A stretch of DNA of 34,710 nt from Sphaerobacteraceae bacterium (GTDB taxonomy: Bacteria; Chloroflexota; Chloroflexia; Thermomicrobiales; UBA6265): contig JADDPH010000049.1 of assembly GCA_016781925.1 (NCBI GenBank), positions 1 through 34,710 of the forward strand, written 5' to 3'. Below, one piece after another: positions 8,129-16,181 of the stretch. Positions within the stretch are counted from its first letter, which is position 1, and each line of letters begins with the position of its first letter. The notes under the pieces are model-generated. The model was given only the letters and a program-made list of their open reading frames with translations. It had not been told where the DNA came from and did no database searches. The translations under genes were made by a program, and so were the position numbers.

Positions 8129-9076
8129 TCAAGTCGCCTCCGCCGTCGGCAACGTCACCGCGTCGAGGATGGCCTGCTCCACCGCGACCTCCGCCGCTAG
8201 CGAGATCCTGAGCGATGCGGTCGTCGTGGGGGAACCCTCTCGCATGGTCGCGGCGAAGACGAGGTCGCCGTCGAAGAGCGTATGGCATGGGCGGATCACC
8301 CGAGCGAAGCCGTCGTGCGCGGCGGCGGCGCTTCGCGTCAATGTCGCGTGGTCGCTCGGGGCATCGACCAAAATGATGCCCAAGGTGGTTGTGGCGCCAA
8401 GCGTTCCTCTGACTCCCCCGGAAGCAATGACGTCCAACCTCGGGTCTGTCGTCTGCTCCACATCCCGACCAGGGGGCGGCATGAGCGGCGACCCAACGAT
8501 TTCTCCGAAGGCGTTGACCACGACAACTGCCGTCACCGATCCGTCTTCCCAGCTCACTTGGCTGACCCCCACACCGCCTGGCTGGGTTAACTCGGGCCGG
8601 ATCTTGCCCGCCGTCGCACCGCTACCGGCACCGACATGGCCCCGTGAGAGTGCGGATAGTGGCCCGGCCGCTTGACAGGCCGCATAGCCATCAGCCGCAG
8701 TCGGTGCGGTGGCTGACCCGACCGCGAGGTCATAGATCACGGCGGCGGGGACAATCGGGACCGGGCCGGCGGGGGTGGCAAACCCCCGTCCCCGCTCGGT
8801 GAGGAACCGGGCCACGCCGTCCGCTGCCGCTAATCCGAACGCGCTGCCCCCAGTCAGGAGAAGGGCATCGACTCGCCGCACCAGCCGATCCGCGCGCAGG
8901 AGGTCCGTTTCCCGGGTGCCGGGCGCGGCGCCTCGCACGTCCACCGCCGCCAGCGCGGGACGATCGAAGAGGAGGACGGTGCACCCAGTTTGAGCGGCCG
9001 CATCAGTCCAGTGTCCGGCGGAGACACCGTCAATGTCTCGTGTGACGCCCTGAGGCATAGGAGGATCCGATCGCAA
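8129..9076 (-). CDS. P1 family (DmpA/NylC-type) N-terminal nucleophile peptidase
   Basis: 315 residues. The opening GVSAGHWTDAAAQTGCTVLLF, LLLTGGSAFGLAAADGV and GAGSGATAGKI blocks are diagnostic of the S58/DmpA-like family, which includes beta-peptidyl aminopeptidases and nylon-oligomer hydrolases. These are made as one chain and cut themselves before a Ser/Thr that becomes the catalytic nucleophile. That region here is probably GATTTLGIILVDA at about residues 228-240, where relatives usually have Asn-Thr or Gly-Ser at the scissile bond. Substrate is unknown. A second Met at residue 7 is an equally possible start. The gene lies 24 bases after the MBL gene on the same strand. Confidence 0.85.
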   Translation of the reverse strand: MRSDPPMPQGVTRDIDGVSAGHWTDAAAQTGCTVLLFDRPALAAVDVRGAAPGTRETDLLRADRLVRRVDALLLTGGSAFGLAAADGVARFLTERGRGFATPAGPVPIVPAAVIYDLAVGSATAPTAADGYAACQAAGPLSALSRGHVGAGSGATAGKIRPELTQPGGVGVSQVSWEDGSVTAVVVVNAFGEIVGSPLMPPPGRDVEQTTDPRLDVIASGGVRGTLGATTTLGIILVDAPSDHATLTRSAAAAHDGFARVIRPCHTLFDGDLVFAATMREGSPTTTASLRISLAAEVAVEQAILDAVTLPTAEAT

Positions 9077-9100
9077 AGCGGAACCGATGGTCCGGCTGTC

Positions 9101-9880
9101 TCACCACTCCAAGGTCAGGCCCGGTTCAGCGAGGAGGAGTTGGCCGCCGAAATGCTCCTCCGCTTGCTCGCGATAGCGATCGACACCCCGCTCTTCCCAG
9201 GTATGGGTGAGGACCAATGTCTCGGCACCCGCAGTACGGGCCAGGCCAGCCGCTTCCTCCGCCGTTAGGTGACCGCGACTCGAAAACGGCTCCTCTGATG
9301 GCTCAAGCAGCGTCGACTCTGCCACCATGACGCCACACCCGGCGACAAAGCCCGCGAGGTCAGCAGCGGGACCGGTATCCGCCGTGTAGACGAGAGCGCG
9401 GCCTCCACCCGGGTGGGCAATCCTGATGGCCCAGCAGGGCACGTAATGCACCGTGGGCGCGAAGGTGAGTCGCGCATCACCGATCGTCAGGACCGAGGCG
9501 GGGTCATACTCATCGATATCGAAGACATCAGGGAAGAACGCTCCGGCCTTGCCCGGCTCGGCAAAGGCGTCGGCCACCCGATCAAGGAACGCCTCGCCCC
9601 TCGGCGGAAGTCGTAGCGGGACCAGTCCGGGAGGCCGGACGGGGTTATAGGCAAGGGCAAATCGGAGTGCAACGAGATCGAGTACATGGTCCACGTGCAG
9701 GTGGGAGAGGATCACGGCGTCCAGGGTTCGGAAGTCAGCATGACGGCGAAGTTCCGTGAGCGTGCCTGGCCCAAGGTCAAGCACAAAGGTTGCTTCGTCC
9801 GTCGAGATCAGGTAGCCGGAGCAGCCTCGCCCTGTTCCCGCCCCTGCGGCGCTGCCACCGAGCACTGTCAGTGTTGCCAC
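9101..9880 (-). CDS. MBL-fold metal-dependent hydrolase, RNase Z-like
   Basis: 259 residues. The metallo-beta-lactamase motif is SHLHVDH, and further ligands are His of VHYVPCW, Asp of YTADTGP, the GHLTAEEAA histidine and VLTHTWEE. The layout is that of the ElaC/RNase Z-like phosphodiesterase branch, but the exosite arm of true RNase Z is missing, so tRNA 3'-processing should not be assumed. It is probably a cytosolic hydrolase of unknown substrate. Its 5' end overlaps the 3' end of the histidine phosphatase by 13 bases, so the two are likely translated together. Confidence 0.85.
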   Translation of the reverse strand: MATLTVLGGSAAGAGTGRGCSGYLISTDEATFVLDLGPGTLTELRRHADFRTLDAVILSHLHVDHVLDLVALRFALAYNPVRPPGLVPLRLPPRGEAFLDRVADAFAEPGKAGAFFPDVFDIDEYDPASVLTIGDARLTFAPTVHYVPCWAIRIAHPGGGRALVYTADTGPAADLAGFVAGCGVMVAESTLLEPSEEPFSSRGHLTAEEAAGLARTAGAETLVLTHTWEERGVDRYREQAEEHFGGQLLLAEPGLTLEW

Positions 9881-10590
9881 GGGGCCGCCTCCGGTCGGTC
9901 CAACTCGTACAGCAGATCAAGGTGGGTCTGATCGTTGATGCGATGGACCATGGTGTGATCCGCCGTGACGTGGAGGTGGGTCAGGCTGCAGTTGCCGAGG
10001 GGGTACGCTTCCCAATCGTTGGGGGAAATCCCGTGGATCTGGGCAAGGTACGATCCGATAACGCCCCCGTGCGCCACGACAACCACCGTCCGCGACGCAT
10101 GGTCGGCCAGAATGGCCTCAAATGCCGCCAGGACGCGGAGGTGGAACCCGCGCCGGGACTCCCCGCCGGGCCACGCTAAATCGTCGTCGGTGAAGTCGCG
10201 CATGCGACGGGCGATTTCCGGATGTTCTGCCTCGATGCGGTCGACCGTCAGGCCCTCCAATGCGCCGAAGTCCATCTCCACCAATTCAGGTACGGCAATC
10301 GGTTCGATCCCGATGCGAGCGCCAATCATGCGGGCTGTCGTCAACGCACGAGCGAGTGGGCTTGAGAGTAGGGCGTCAACGGTGACGTCGGCGGCGATGC
10401 GCTCAGCGACGCACCGCGCCTGGCGAAGCCCATGGGCGTCTAAGGGCACGTCGGTGGAGCCGTGCAGAATCCCACGAACGTTGCTATCTGTTCGGCCGTG
10501 CCGGACCAGGTACAGCGTCGTTTCACTCGCCCGGGGGTGGCGGAGGTGGGGATGTTGGGCGGGATGTGACGACATGGGCATAGTAGGCAC
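9868..10590 (-). CDS. histidine phosphatase family protein (phosphoglycerate mutase-like)
   Basis: 240 residues. LYLVRHGRTDSN carries the phospho-accepting histidine, VEMDFGALEGLT the family core, PGGES the substrate loop, and VVVVAHGGVIGSY the second catalytic histidine. This branch includes cofactor-dependent phosphoglycerate mutases, alpha-ribazole phosphatase (CobC) and broad-range phosphatases; the sequence alone does not pick the substrate, but the short length favours a phosphatase over a mutase. Starts at 10590, 10581 and 10575 (all ATG) are possible; all overlap the end of nth (stop at 10523), and no clear ribosome binding site chooses among them. Confidence 0.88.
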   Translation of the reverse strand: MPTMPMSSHPAQHPHLRHPRASETTLYLVRHGRTDSNVRGILHGSTDVPLDAHGLRQARCVAERIAADVTVDALLSSPLARALTTARMIGARIGIEPIAVPELVEMDFGALEGLTVDRIEAEHPEIARRMRDFTDDDLAWPGGESRRGFHLRVLAAFEAILADHASRTVVVVAHGGVIGSYLAQIHGISPNDWEAYPLGNCSLTHLHVTADHTMVHRINDQTHLDLLYELDRPEAAPWQH

Positions 10591-11260
10591 AGCAGTCTGT
10601 CAGTGGGCACCGTTCGCAGCACGGGCGCCGGGCGGTGCACACGGCTCGGCCGTGGGCAATCATGTTGACATGGAAAGCGTAAACCCGGTCGCGGTCCGCG
10701 CCAAGGTCCACTTCGAGAAGCGCGTGTGCCGCCTCGGCACCCACCTCCGCTCCGATCAAGCCGAGGCGCTTCGCGACCCGATGAACGTGAGTGTCGACGG
10801 GTAGCGCTGGGCGCCCAAGGCTGAACAGCAGGATGCACGCCGCGGTCTTCGGGCCTACGCCGTTGAGCCGGAGCAGCCAGTCGCGGGCCTCGTCGAGCGG
10901 GAGGTCGACGAGGTGGTTGACGTCGAGGATACCGCGCTCAGAAAGGATGTCATTCAGGATCGCTTGGATTCTCAGTGCCTTCCGATCCGCCAGCCCTCCG
11001 GTGCGGATGGCGTCGGCCACGGCGCTCGTCGGGGCAACCCGCACCGCTTCCCAAGTCGGGTAACGGGTCCTCAGCGACCGGTACGCGCGCTCAGTGTTGG
11101 TGTCTGAGGTGTGCTGGGAGAGGACCGTCATCACCAACTCGTCCAACGGTGGCAAGTGCGCTTGCCACCTCCGGGGGCCGTAGGCCCTGTCCAATCGGTC
11201 CGCAATGCCATCGACAGGGGACACGTCCGAGGACTGGTGGCGGGATAGGGTGTGATCCAT
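10523..11260 (-). CDS. nth: endonuclease III, DNA glycosylase/AP lyase
   Basis: 245 residues from ATG 11260. This removes oxidised pyrimidines and cuts the strand at the resulting abasic site. The helix-hairpin-helix reads LNGVGPKTAACILLFSLG with the catalytic lysine after GP, and VDTHVHRVAKRLGL holds the catalytic aspartate. The [4Fe-4S] site C-x6-C-x2-C-x5-C is intact (CTARRPCCERCPLTDCC). A proline-rich tail ends the protein. The frame stays open upstream to 11668, but that part overlaps the M23 gene in another frame and is not conserved. It heads the - strand operon. Confidence 0.95.
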   Translation of the reverse strand: MDHTLSRHQSSDVSPVDGIADRLDRAYGPRRWQAHLPPLDELVMTVLSQHTSDTNTERAYRSLRTRYPTWEAVRVAPTSAVADAIRTGGLADRKALRIQAILNDILSERGILDVNHLVDLPLDEARDWLLRLNGVGPKTAACILLFSLGRPALPVDTHVHRVAKRLGLIGAEVGAEAAHALLEVDLGADRDRVYAFHVNMIAHGRAVCTARRPCCERCPLTDCCAYYAHVVTSRPTSPPPPPPGE

Positions 11261-11346
11261 GGCTTGGATTGTACGGTCAGCGCCGAGGGTGAGAAGGTCG
11301 CTCCACAGCGCAGCCCTCTCACCACTCGATCTCCAACCTGCCCCAC

Positions 11347-13145
11347 CTACGGGTAAATCAGCGTGCCATAGTGTTGGTTCCCCCCGCCGATGTCCGGAAA
11401 CTCGACGCCCGAGATGGCATTGATGCCCGTGAACGGAACCGCAATTCGGCTCCAGTTGCCACCATCGGCGGTTTGCCAGACCGTGAGATGGATGTGAGGA
11501 CCGCCGACAAAGCCCTGCCCGCCCGGCCCCGAGATGTAACCCATGTACTGTCCCTGGGTCACGGACTGGCCGGCAGCCAATCCTCCCGCTAAGGTGACGT
11601 GAAAAAAGGCCACCGCGTAGCCGTTGCCGAGATCGATTGACAGTCCCCCAGTACTGGGATCGATCCAACGAATCGTGCCGGAGGCTGGAGAAAGAACGGA
11701 CTGACTAGCCGTGTTCCCATCCGCGCGGGCAAGGTCCAGCGAGTAGTAATACTGCCATCCGCCCCCGCCGTTGTAGTGGCTGGAGCCGTTGTAGCCCTGC
11801 GTAACCCTCCAGGTACCGCCAGCGAACGGCCAGGCGATACCGGAGCCGCCACCACCCGGATTCCCCCGGGGTCGCTGCCAAAAGCGAGGTAGGCACCGGC
11901 GACCCAGCCGGCTCGACCACCAAAAGTGACCGGGTAGAACCCGTTCTGAGGGTCACCAGTGGTGCTGACAGTCGCTGCGGCCGGTATGACGGCAAGGACC
12001 GGGTAGCCAGTCCCTGGACCACCACGAAGATTCAGCGCGGTTGTGGTCGTTGCCGCCCCAGTGCCAGATCCTGGGTCTGGAGCAGGCGGTTGGTTGTCAC
12101 CCGTGTCCAGGAAGGCGGCGTAGGCCCACCCGGCGATCCCGTTGTAGGAGACCGACAGGAAGCCGCTGGCGCTTTCGCCGGTGAGAGTGACGAAACTCCC
12201 CGCCGGCATCACCGCCCGCACGGAATCTGACGTGCTCGGCCCCGAGCGGAGATTGAGATCACTGATAACACGAACGTCCCCGTCTCCGGCACCCGGATCG
12301 GGGGCCGGTCCGCTGCCATCGGTGTCCAGATAGGCGGCAAAGGCCCAGCCAGCGACGTTCCCGGAAGCGACGGAAAGAAAACCGTTCGCACTGTTCCCGG
12401 TGAGGGTCACGGTCGAGCCTGCGGGAAGGACCTGGATGACCGTGTCCGAGGTGCTAGGTCCCGCCCGCAGGTTGAGGGCGCTGGTCGTCGTCGCGGAACC
12501 GGTGCTGCTCCCCGGATCGGGGTCTGGTGCTGGGTCACTGGTGTCAAGGAAGCTCGCGTAGGCCCAGCCAGACGTGCCGTTGTAGACGACGGCGAGGAAG
12601 CCGTTGGCGGCGTCGCCTGTCAGGGAGACAGTGCTTCCGGCGGGAATAACCAGGAGCACGCGGTCGTTGGTGCTTGAACCGGCCCGGAGATTGAGGGCCG
12701 AGGTGGTGGTCGCTGTGCCGACGGAGGACGTCGCTGCCGCCGATACCTCCCTGTTGATCTCGGATGTGTCAATCTCTGAGGACGTAAGGTCCGGTTCGGT
12801 CCCGGCTGCCGCTCACCCGGCGGCGAGAAAGTCCGAGACGATGTAACCCTGGGTACCACCGGCGTCGACGCCGTACCAGAGGGATCCGTCGTCTGCCTCG
12901 ATTGGCCCCTCAAGCACGGCAACCGTCGTGCCCTCGCCGACCATATTCATGACCGCGGCATCGTAGCTGGGTGCGGATCGCAGCCAGACGTCGTCCCCGT
13001 CGGCGTAGGCCACGACCGCCGTGCCGCCGATCTCCAAGTCCGTTTCGGCGAGCGTGATGACCGGTACGCGCAGCGACGCGAGGCAGAGGAGCCCCACCAA
13101 TGCCGTGAGAAGCCAACGCGCGGGGCGTTGGGCGGTGATGAACAT
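11347..13145 (-). pseudogene. secreted SH3b-repeat / M23 peptidase protein, broken by a stop and a frameshift
   Basis: Read together, the pieces form one exported cell-wall peptidase. The ATG at 13145 (RBS GGAGGG) starts a signal peptide (ARWLLTALVGLLCLASL), followed by one divergent SH3-like domain up to DFLAAG. A TGA at 12815-12813 then interrupts the same frame. Translation resumes in frame with four more SH3b repeats (each about 55 residues: ALNLRAGPSTSD..V..V.PAGS.V.LTG...GF..V...G..GWA.A.FLDT). At 11863-11871 one base is missing in a C5G4 run; adding one restores a glycine linker and the M23 domain (WPFAGGTWRVTQGYNGSSH, SLDLARADG, GGPHIHL), complete to the TAG at 11347. No start with a signal peptide exists for the later pieces. 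Either a decayed gene or partly sequencing error. Confidence 0.82.
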
Positions 13146-13492
13146 GGCCTTCCCTCCAGTTTCGATGCGGCTGAGCAGCCACTCAGCCGTCCCAGGGGTA
13201 CCGGGCTGTGGACCCTTTGTCACCTCCCTTCGGGATAGTCCGCGGCAAGAGGATCCATCCACCCTCGTGCACGGATTGGATATTCACCCTGATGTTGGTC
13301 GCGTTCGCGCTTTTTGGATTTTGCCATAGCGGCGATTTTCCGCAAGGCCCTCACATTTGTGCATGTCGTACCGGCCAGACACTGAATGAATCGCGGGTAG
13401 CAGGTTCAAGGTGCGGATCCGGCAGCAGGACCGACGTTTCTCCAGCGATGCCGGGAGATGATCAGCCCGCTCGGCTCGCCGCAGCGTTTGGA
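13146..13492. other. intergenic stretch between the M23 gene and the pyr promoter
   Basis: The - strand ribosome binding site of the M23 gene is at about 13148-13160. The rest carries no frame that looks coding: an open + frame that continues into pyrC has no conserved content. A purine/pyrimidine-mixed, AT-richer patch (13300-13345) could hold the divergent M23 promoter, but I see no convincing -35/-10 pair on the - strand. Confidence 0.5.
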
Positions 13493-13522
13493 TTGACCGT
13501 CCCCCACCGGGCAGCCTATACT
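13493..13522 (+). promoter_or_regulatory. sigma70-type promoter for the pyr operon
   Basis: TTGACC (13493-13498) and TATACT (13517-13522) are each one mismatch from consensus and are 18 bases apart. Transcription would begin near G13528-13529, giving a leader of about 130 bases before pyrC. Confidence 0.75.
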
Positions 13523-13586
13523 TCCCTGGCCGCAGAAATAGACGAGGGAATAGGTGTTCTTGCCGCAGCCGCCGACCCACACCAGC

Positions 13587-13664
13587 ATGAGTGCGCCTCC
13601 TGGTCCGTCCCGGGCCACGGGGCCTTTTTTTTGCGCCGACCGTCCTCTGGAGGCGATGGCGTGA
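13587..13664 (+). CDS. putative 25-residue leader peptide of pyrC
   Basis: ATG 13587 opens a 25-codon frame (MSAPPGPSRATGPFFCADRP, then LEAMA) whose TGA (13662-13664) overlaps the pyrC GTG start (13661-13663) by two bases. It runs straight through the hairpin and T8 tract of the leader; the Phe-Phe codons are the T-run. A ribosome on it would disrupt the hairpin and deliver itself to the pyrC start. No clear Shine-Dalgarno precedes the ATG, which weakens the case. It resembles in principle the translated pyrBI leader of enterobacteria, not in sequence. Confidence 0.35.
   Translation: MSAPPGPSRATGPFFCADRPLEAMA
13602..13632 (+). terminator. intrinsic terminator/attenuator in the pyrC leader
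   Basis: A GC-rich hairpin is followed directly by eight T residues (13625-13632), 29 bases ahead of the pyrC start and about 75-105 bases after the predicted start of transcription. Two foldings are possible: GGTCCGT/ACGGGGCC with one bulge, or GGCC-ACGG-GGCC flush with the T-run. A terminator between promoter and first gene implies attenuation. In the same leader, CGCCTCC (13594-13600) is exactly complementary to the pyrC Shine-Dalgarno segment GGAGGCG (13649-13655). Confidence 0.65.
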
Positions 13665-14995
13665 GTCGTCGAAGCATCTTGATCCGGGGCGGCCATGTTG
13701 TTGATCCCCTGAATGAACGTGACGGCATCAGTGATGTTCTCGTGCGAGACGGGGTGGTCACGGATGTCGGTCCGTCACTCTCGGCGCCGGGCGGCGCTGA
13801 GGTCTTCGACGCCGCGGGCCTTGTGGTTGCGCCGGGGCTGATCGATGTTCACGTCCATCTGAGGGAGCCGGGCTTCGAAGCCAAAGAGACGATCGCGACC
13901 GGAACGGCGGCGGCCGCGGCGGGCGGGTTCACCACAATCTGCTGCATGCCCAACACCCGGCCGGTGCTCGACAGCGTCGAGGTCCTGGAGGATCTGAATG
14001 CTCGGGTGGAGCGGGACGGCCAGGTCCGGGTGCATCCCATCGCCGCGATCACGAAGGGGCGGGAAGGCGTGGAGGCGGTCGACTTCTCCGCGCTGGCGGC
14101 CACCGGGGCGGTCGGCTTCTCGGACGACGGCGACACGACCGCGGATAGCGCGATCATGCGCTCGGCGCTGGAAGCGAGCCGGGAGCTGAACCGTCCCGTG
14201 ATGGTCCATTGCGAGGACAAGGCCCTGGCGTCCGGCGCGATGCACGAGGGGGAGGTTTCGGGAAATCTCGGAATCCCCGGGATTCCGGCCGAGGCGGAGG
14301 AGATCATCATCGCCCGGGATTTGATGCTGGCGCGGCTGACTGGCGGCTGGCTCCACGTCTGCCACGTGAGCACCGGGCGCGGGATTGACCTTGTGCGGCG
14401 GGCCAAGGCCGAGGGCGTGCGGGTGACCGCCGAGGTCATGCCCCACCACCTGACCATGAGCGATGGGTGGGTGGCAGGTGAGCGGACCCTCCTCAACGTC
14501 GACGAGCCACCGGGCGCTCCCGCTCCCGCCGCCGATCCCGACACAAAGGTCAATCCACCTCTGCGCACCGCCGAGGACACGCGGTTGCTCTTGGCGGCGC
14601 TTCAGGAAGGGACCTTCGACGTCGTCGCGACGGACCACGCGCCCCACGCGGCGCCCGAGAAGCAGGGCAGCCCGTATGAGCGGGCGGCGTTCGGGCTAAG
14701 TGGTCTCGAATTTGCCCTTCCGCTGATGCTTGCGCTTGTCCGCGCCGGTCACTTCTCGTTGACGGACGTCGTGCGGCGGCTCAGCCTGGAGCCGGCCCGG
14801 TTGCTCGGAGTTCCACTTGGCAACCTGGCGCCCGGGAACATCGCGGACCTGGTCGTGTTTGATCCCGAGGAGCGTTGGGTCGTGACCCCGGACCGGTTGC
14901 GGACCAAGAGCGCCAATACCCCGCTGCTGGGCATGGAGTTGCGCGGCCGGGCGAAATTGACCCTCGTCGGAGGAGAGGAGCGCCACCGTGACTGA
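13661..14995 (+). CDS. pyrC: dihydroorotase
   Basis: 444 residues. It closes carbamoyl aspartate to dihydroorotate, step 3 of pyrimidine synthesis. It is a class I enzyme: the metal-binding DVHVHLREPG motif, MPNTRPVLD, the HCED segment, HVCHVS and the ATDHAPH aspartate are all present; the carboxylated lysine of class I falls within a region I cannot pin down by eye. The GTG at 13661 is chosen because GGAGG lies eight bases upstream and the conserved start (ILIRGGHVVDP) follows at once; a much longer upstream frame is open but non-conserved. It overlaps carA by eight bases. Confidence 0.95.
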   Translation: MSRRSILIRGGHVVDPLNERDGISDVLVRDGVVTDVGPSLSAPGGAEVFDAAGLVVAPGLIDVHVHLREPGFEAKETIATGTAAAAAGGFTTICCMPNTRPVLDSVEVLEDLNARVERDGQVRVHPIAAITKGREGVEAVDFSALAATGAVGFSDDGDTTADSAIMRSALEASRELNRPVMVHCEDKALASGAMHEGEVSGNLGIPGIPAEAEEIIIARDLMLARLTGGWLHVCHVSTGRGIDLVRRAKAEGVRVTAEVMPHHLTMSDGWVAGERTLLNVDEPPGAPAPAADPDTKVNPPLRTAEDTRLLLAALQEGTFDVVATDHAPHAAPEKQGSPYERAAFGLSGLEFALPLMLALVRAGHFSLTDVVRRLSLEPARLLGVPLGNLAPGNIADLVVFDPEERWVVTPDRLRTKSANTPLLGMELRGRAKLTLVGGEERHRD

Positions 14996-16181
14996 TGCGA
15001 TCCTCGACGAAACGACCCGGAAAGCGAACCGGCCTACCCCGTTGCCCGCCGATCGCTATCGTCCCCCGAGCGATGCCGCGCTGGCCCTGGCCGACGGTCG
15101 CGTCTTCCGAGGCCGGGCGTTCGGCGCTCCTGGTACGGCATCCGGCGAGGCCGTCTTCACCACGACGATGACCGGCTACCAGGAGGTCTGCACCGACCCC
15201 TCGTTCCGGGGCCAGATCGTCTGCATGACCTACCCCTTGATCGGCAACTACGGCGTCAACACGGAGGACGACGAGTCGCGCCGGCCTTGGATCGCCGGGC
15301 TGGTGGTACGGGAGCACAGCAGCCAGCCGAGCAACTGGCGGTCCGCGGGTACCCTGGACGCTTACCTCAAGCGCTACGACATTCCCGCCATCGCGGGCGT
15401 GGACACCCGTGCCCTCACCCGCCACATCCGCGAGGTCGGCGATGCGCGGGCGGTGCTCTTCCACGGAGCCGGGTCGATGCCGGACGAGGAGTTGATCGAG
15501 CGGGCCCGGGGGGCGGCGATCCCCGGTGAGCACGACGTGGTTGGGGAGGTGCTGGCGGCCGATATCGAGGTGCTCGGTCCGGAGGGTGGCCCTCACGTGG
15601 TGGTGGTTGACTGCGGCGTCAAGCGCAACATCGTGCGTTCCCTCGTCGCTCGTGGCGCAAGGGTCACCATCGTCCCCTACGGGACGGCATATGGCGAGAT
15701 CGCCGCGCTGCGGCCGGACGGCGTTGTCGTTTCCCCCGGGCCGGGCGATCCGGCGAACTTGAACGCGGGTCTGGATGTCGTCCGCTCGGTGCTCGCGGCT
15801 CAGGTGCCCTACTTCGGCATCTGCCTGGGTCACCAGCTTCTGGCGCGGGCGATCGGCGCGGAGACGAGCAAGCTCAAGTTCGGTCATCGCGGCGGCAATC
15901 ACCCGGTCCGGGACCGGCGGAACGGCCGGGTGACGATCACGGCCCAGAACCACAGTTACCGCGTCGATCCCGAGACCGTACCCACGGATCAGGACTGGGA
16001 GGTCGCGCTGGTCAACCTCAACGATGGCTCGGTGGAAGGTCTGACCCACCACCGCCTCCCGGTCCTCTCCGTCCAGTTCCATCCGGAGGCGTCGCCGGGA
16101 CCGATGGACAACGGCGTCCTCTTCGACGAGTTCCTCGCGATGATCTCCCGCAGTCAGGCCGACCGGGCAGGAGCGGCGTAG
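14988..16181 (+). CDS. carA: carbamoyl phosphate synthetase small (glutaminase) subunit
   Basis: 397 residues from GTG 14988, inside the end of pyrC, with GGAGAGGAG upstream. The N-terminal small-subunit domain includes FTTTMTGYQEV and DPSFRGQIV; the C-terminal class I amidotransferase domain has the nucleophile Cys in FGICLGHQLLA and the His-Glu pair in QFHPEASPG. It supplies ammonia from glutamine to CarB. An N-terminal extension of about 28 residues precedes the core. carB begins on the base after its stop, so the two subunits are made together. Confidence 0.96.
   Translation: MTDAILDETTRKANRPTPLPADRYRPPSDAALALADGRVFRGRAFGAPGTASGEAVFTTTMTGYQEVCTDPSFRGQIVCMTYPLIGNYGVNTEDDESRRPWIAGLVVREHSSQPSNWRSAGTLDAYLKRYDIPAIAGVDTRALTRHIREVGDARAVLFHGAGSMPDEELIERARGAAIPGEHDVVGEVLAADIEVLGPEGGPHVVVVDCGVKRNIVRSLVARGARVTIVPYGTAYGEIAALRPDGVVVSPGPGDPANLNAGLDVVRSVLAAQVPYFGICLGHQLLARAIGAETSKLKFGHRGGNHPVRDRRNGRVTITAQNHSYRVDPETVPTDQDWEVALVNLNDGSVEGLTHHRLPVLSVQFHPEASPGPMDNGVLFDEFLAMISRSQADRAGAA

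Noticed and set aside
8113-8144. GGCGGAGG/CCTCCGCC inverted repeat at the end of the P1 peptidase gene as a terminator
   Set aside because: It overlaps the coding end and no T-run follows on either strand; the 16-base loop makes it weak.
9101-9880. Calling the MBL protein RNase Z (rnz)
   Set aside because: It has the metal motif but I see no exosite arm; the function is left open.
13430-13470. PyrR binding loop
   Set aside because: CCAGCGA in a small hairpin (TCTCC...GGAGA) weakly recalls the PyrR loop, but the rest of the consensus is absent and it lies upstream of the predicted transcription start.
13208-13660. N-terminal extension of pyrC by about 150 codons
   Set aside because: The frame is open but unlike any dihydroorotase, and it would span the promoter and terminator-like hairpin. 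GTG 13661 has a good ribosome binding site.
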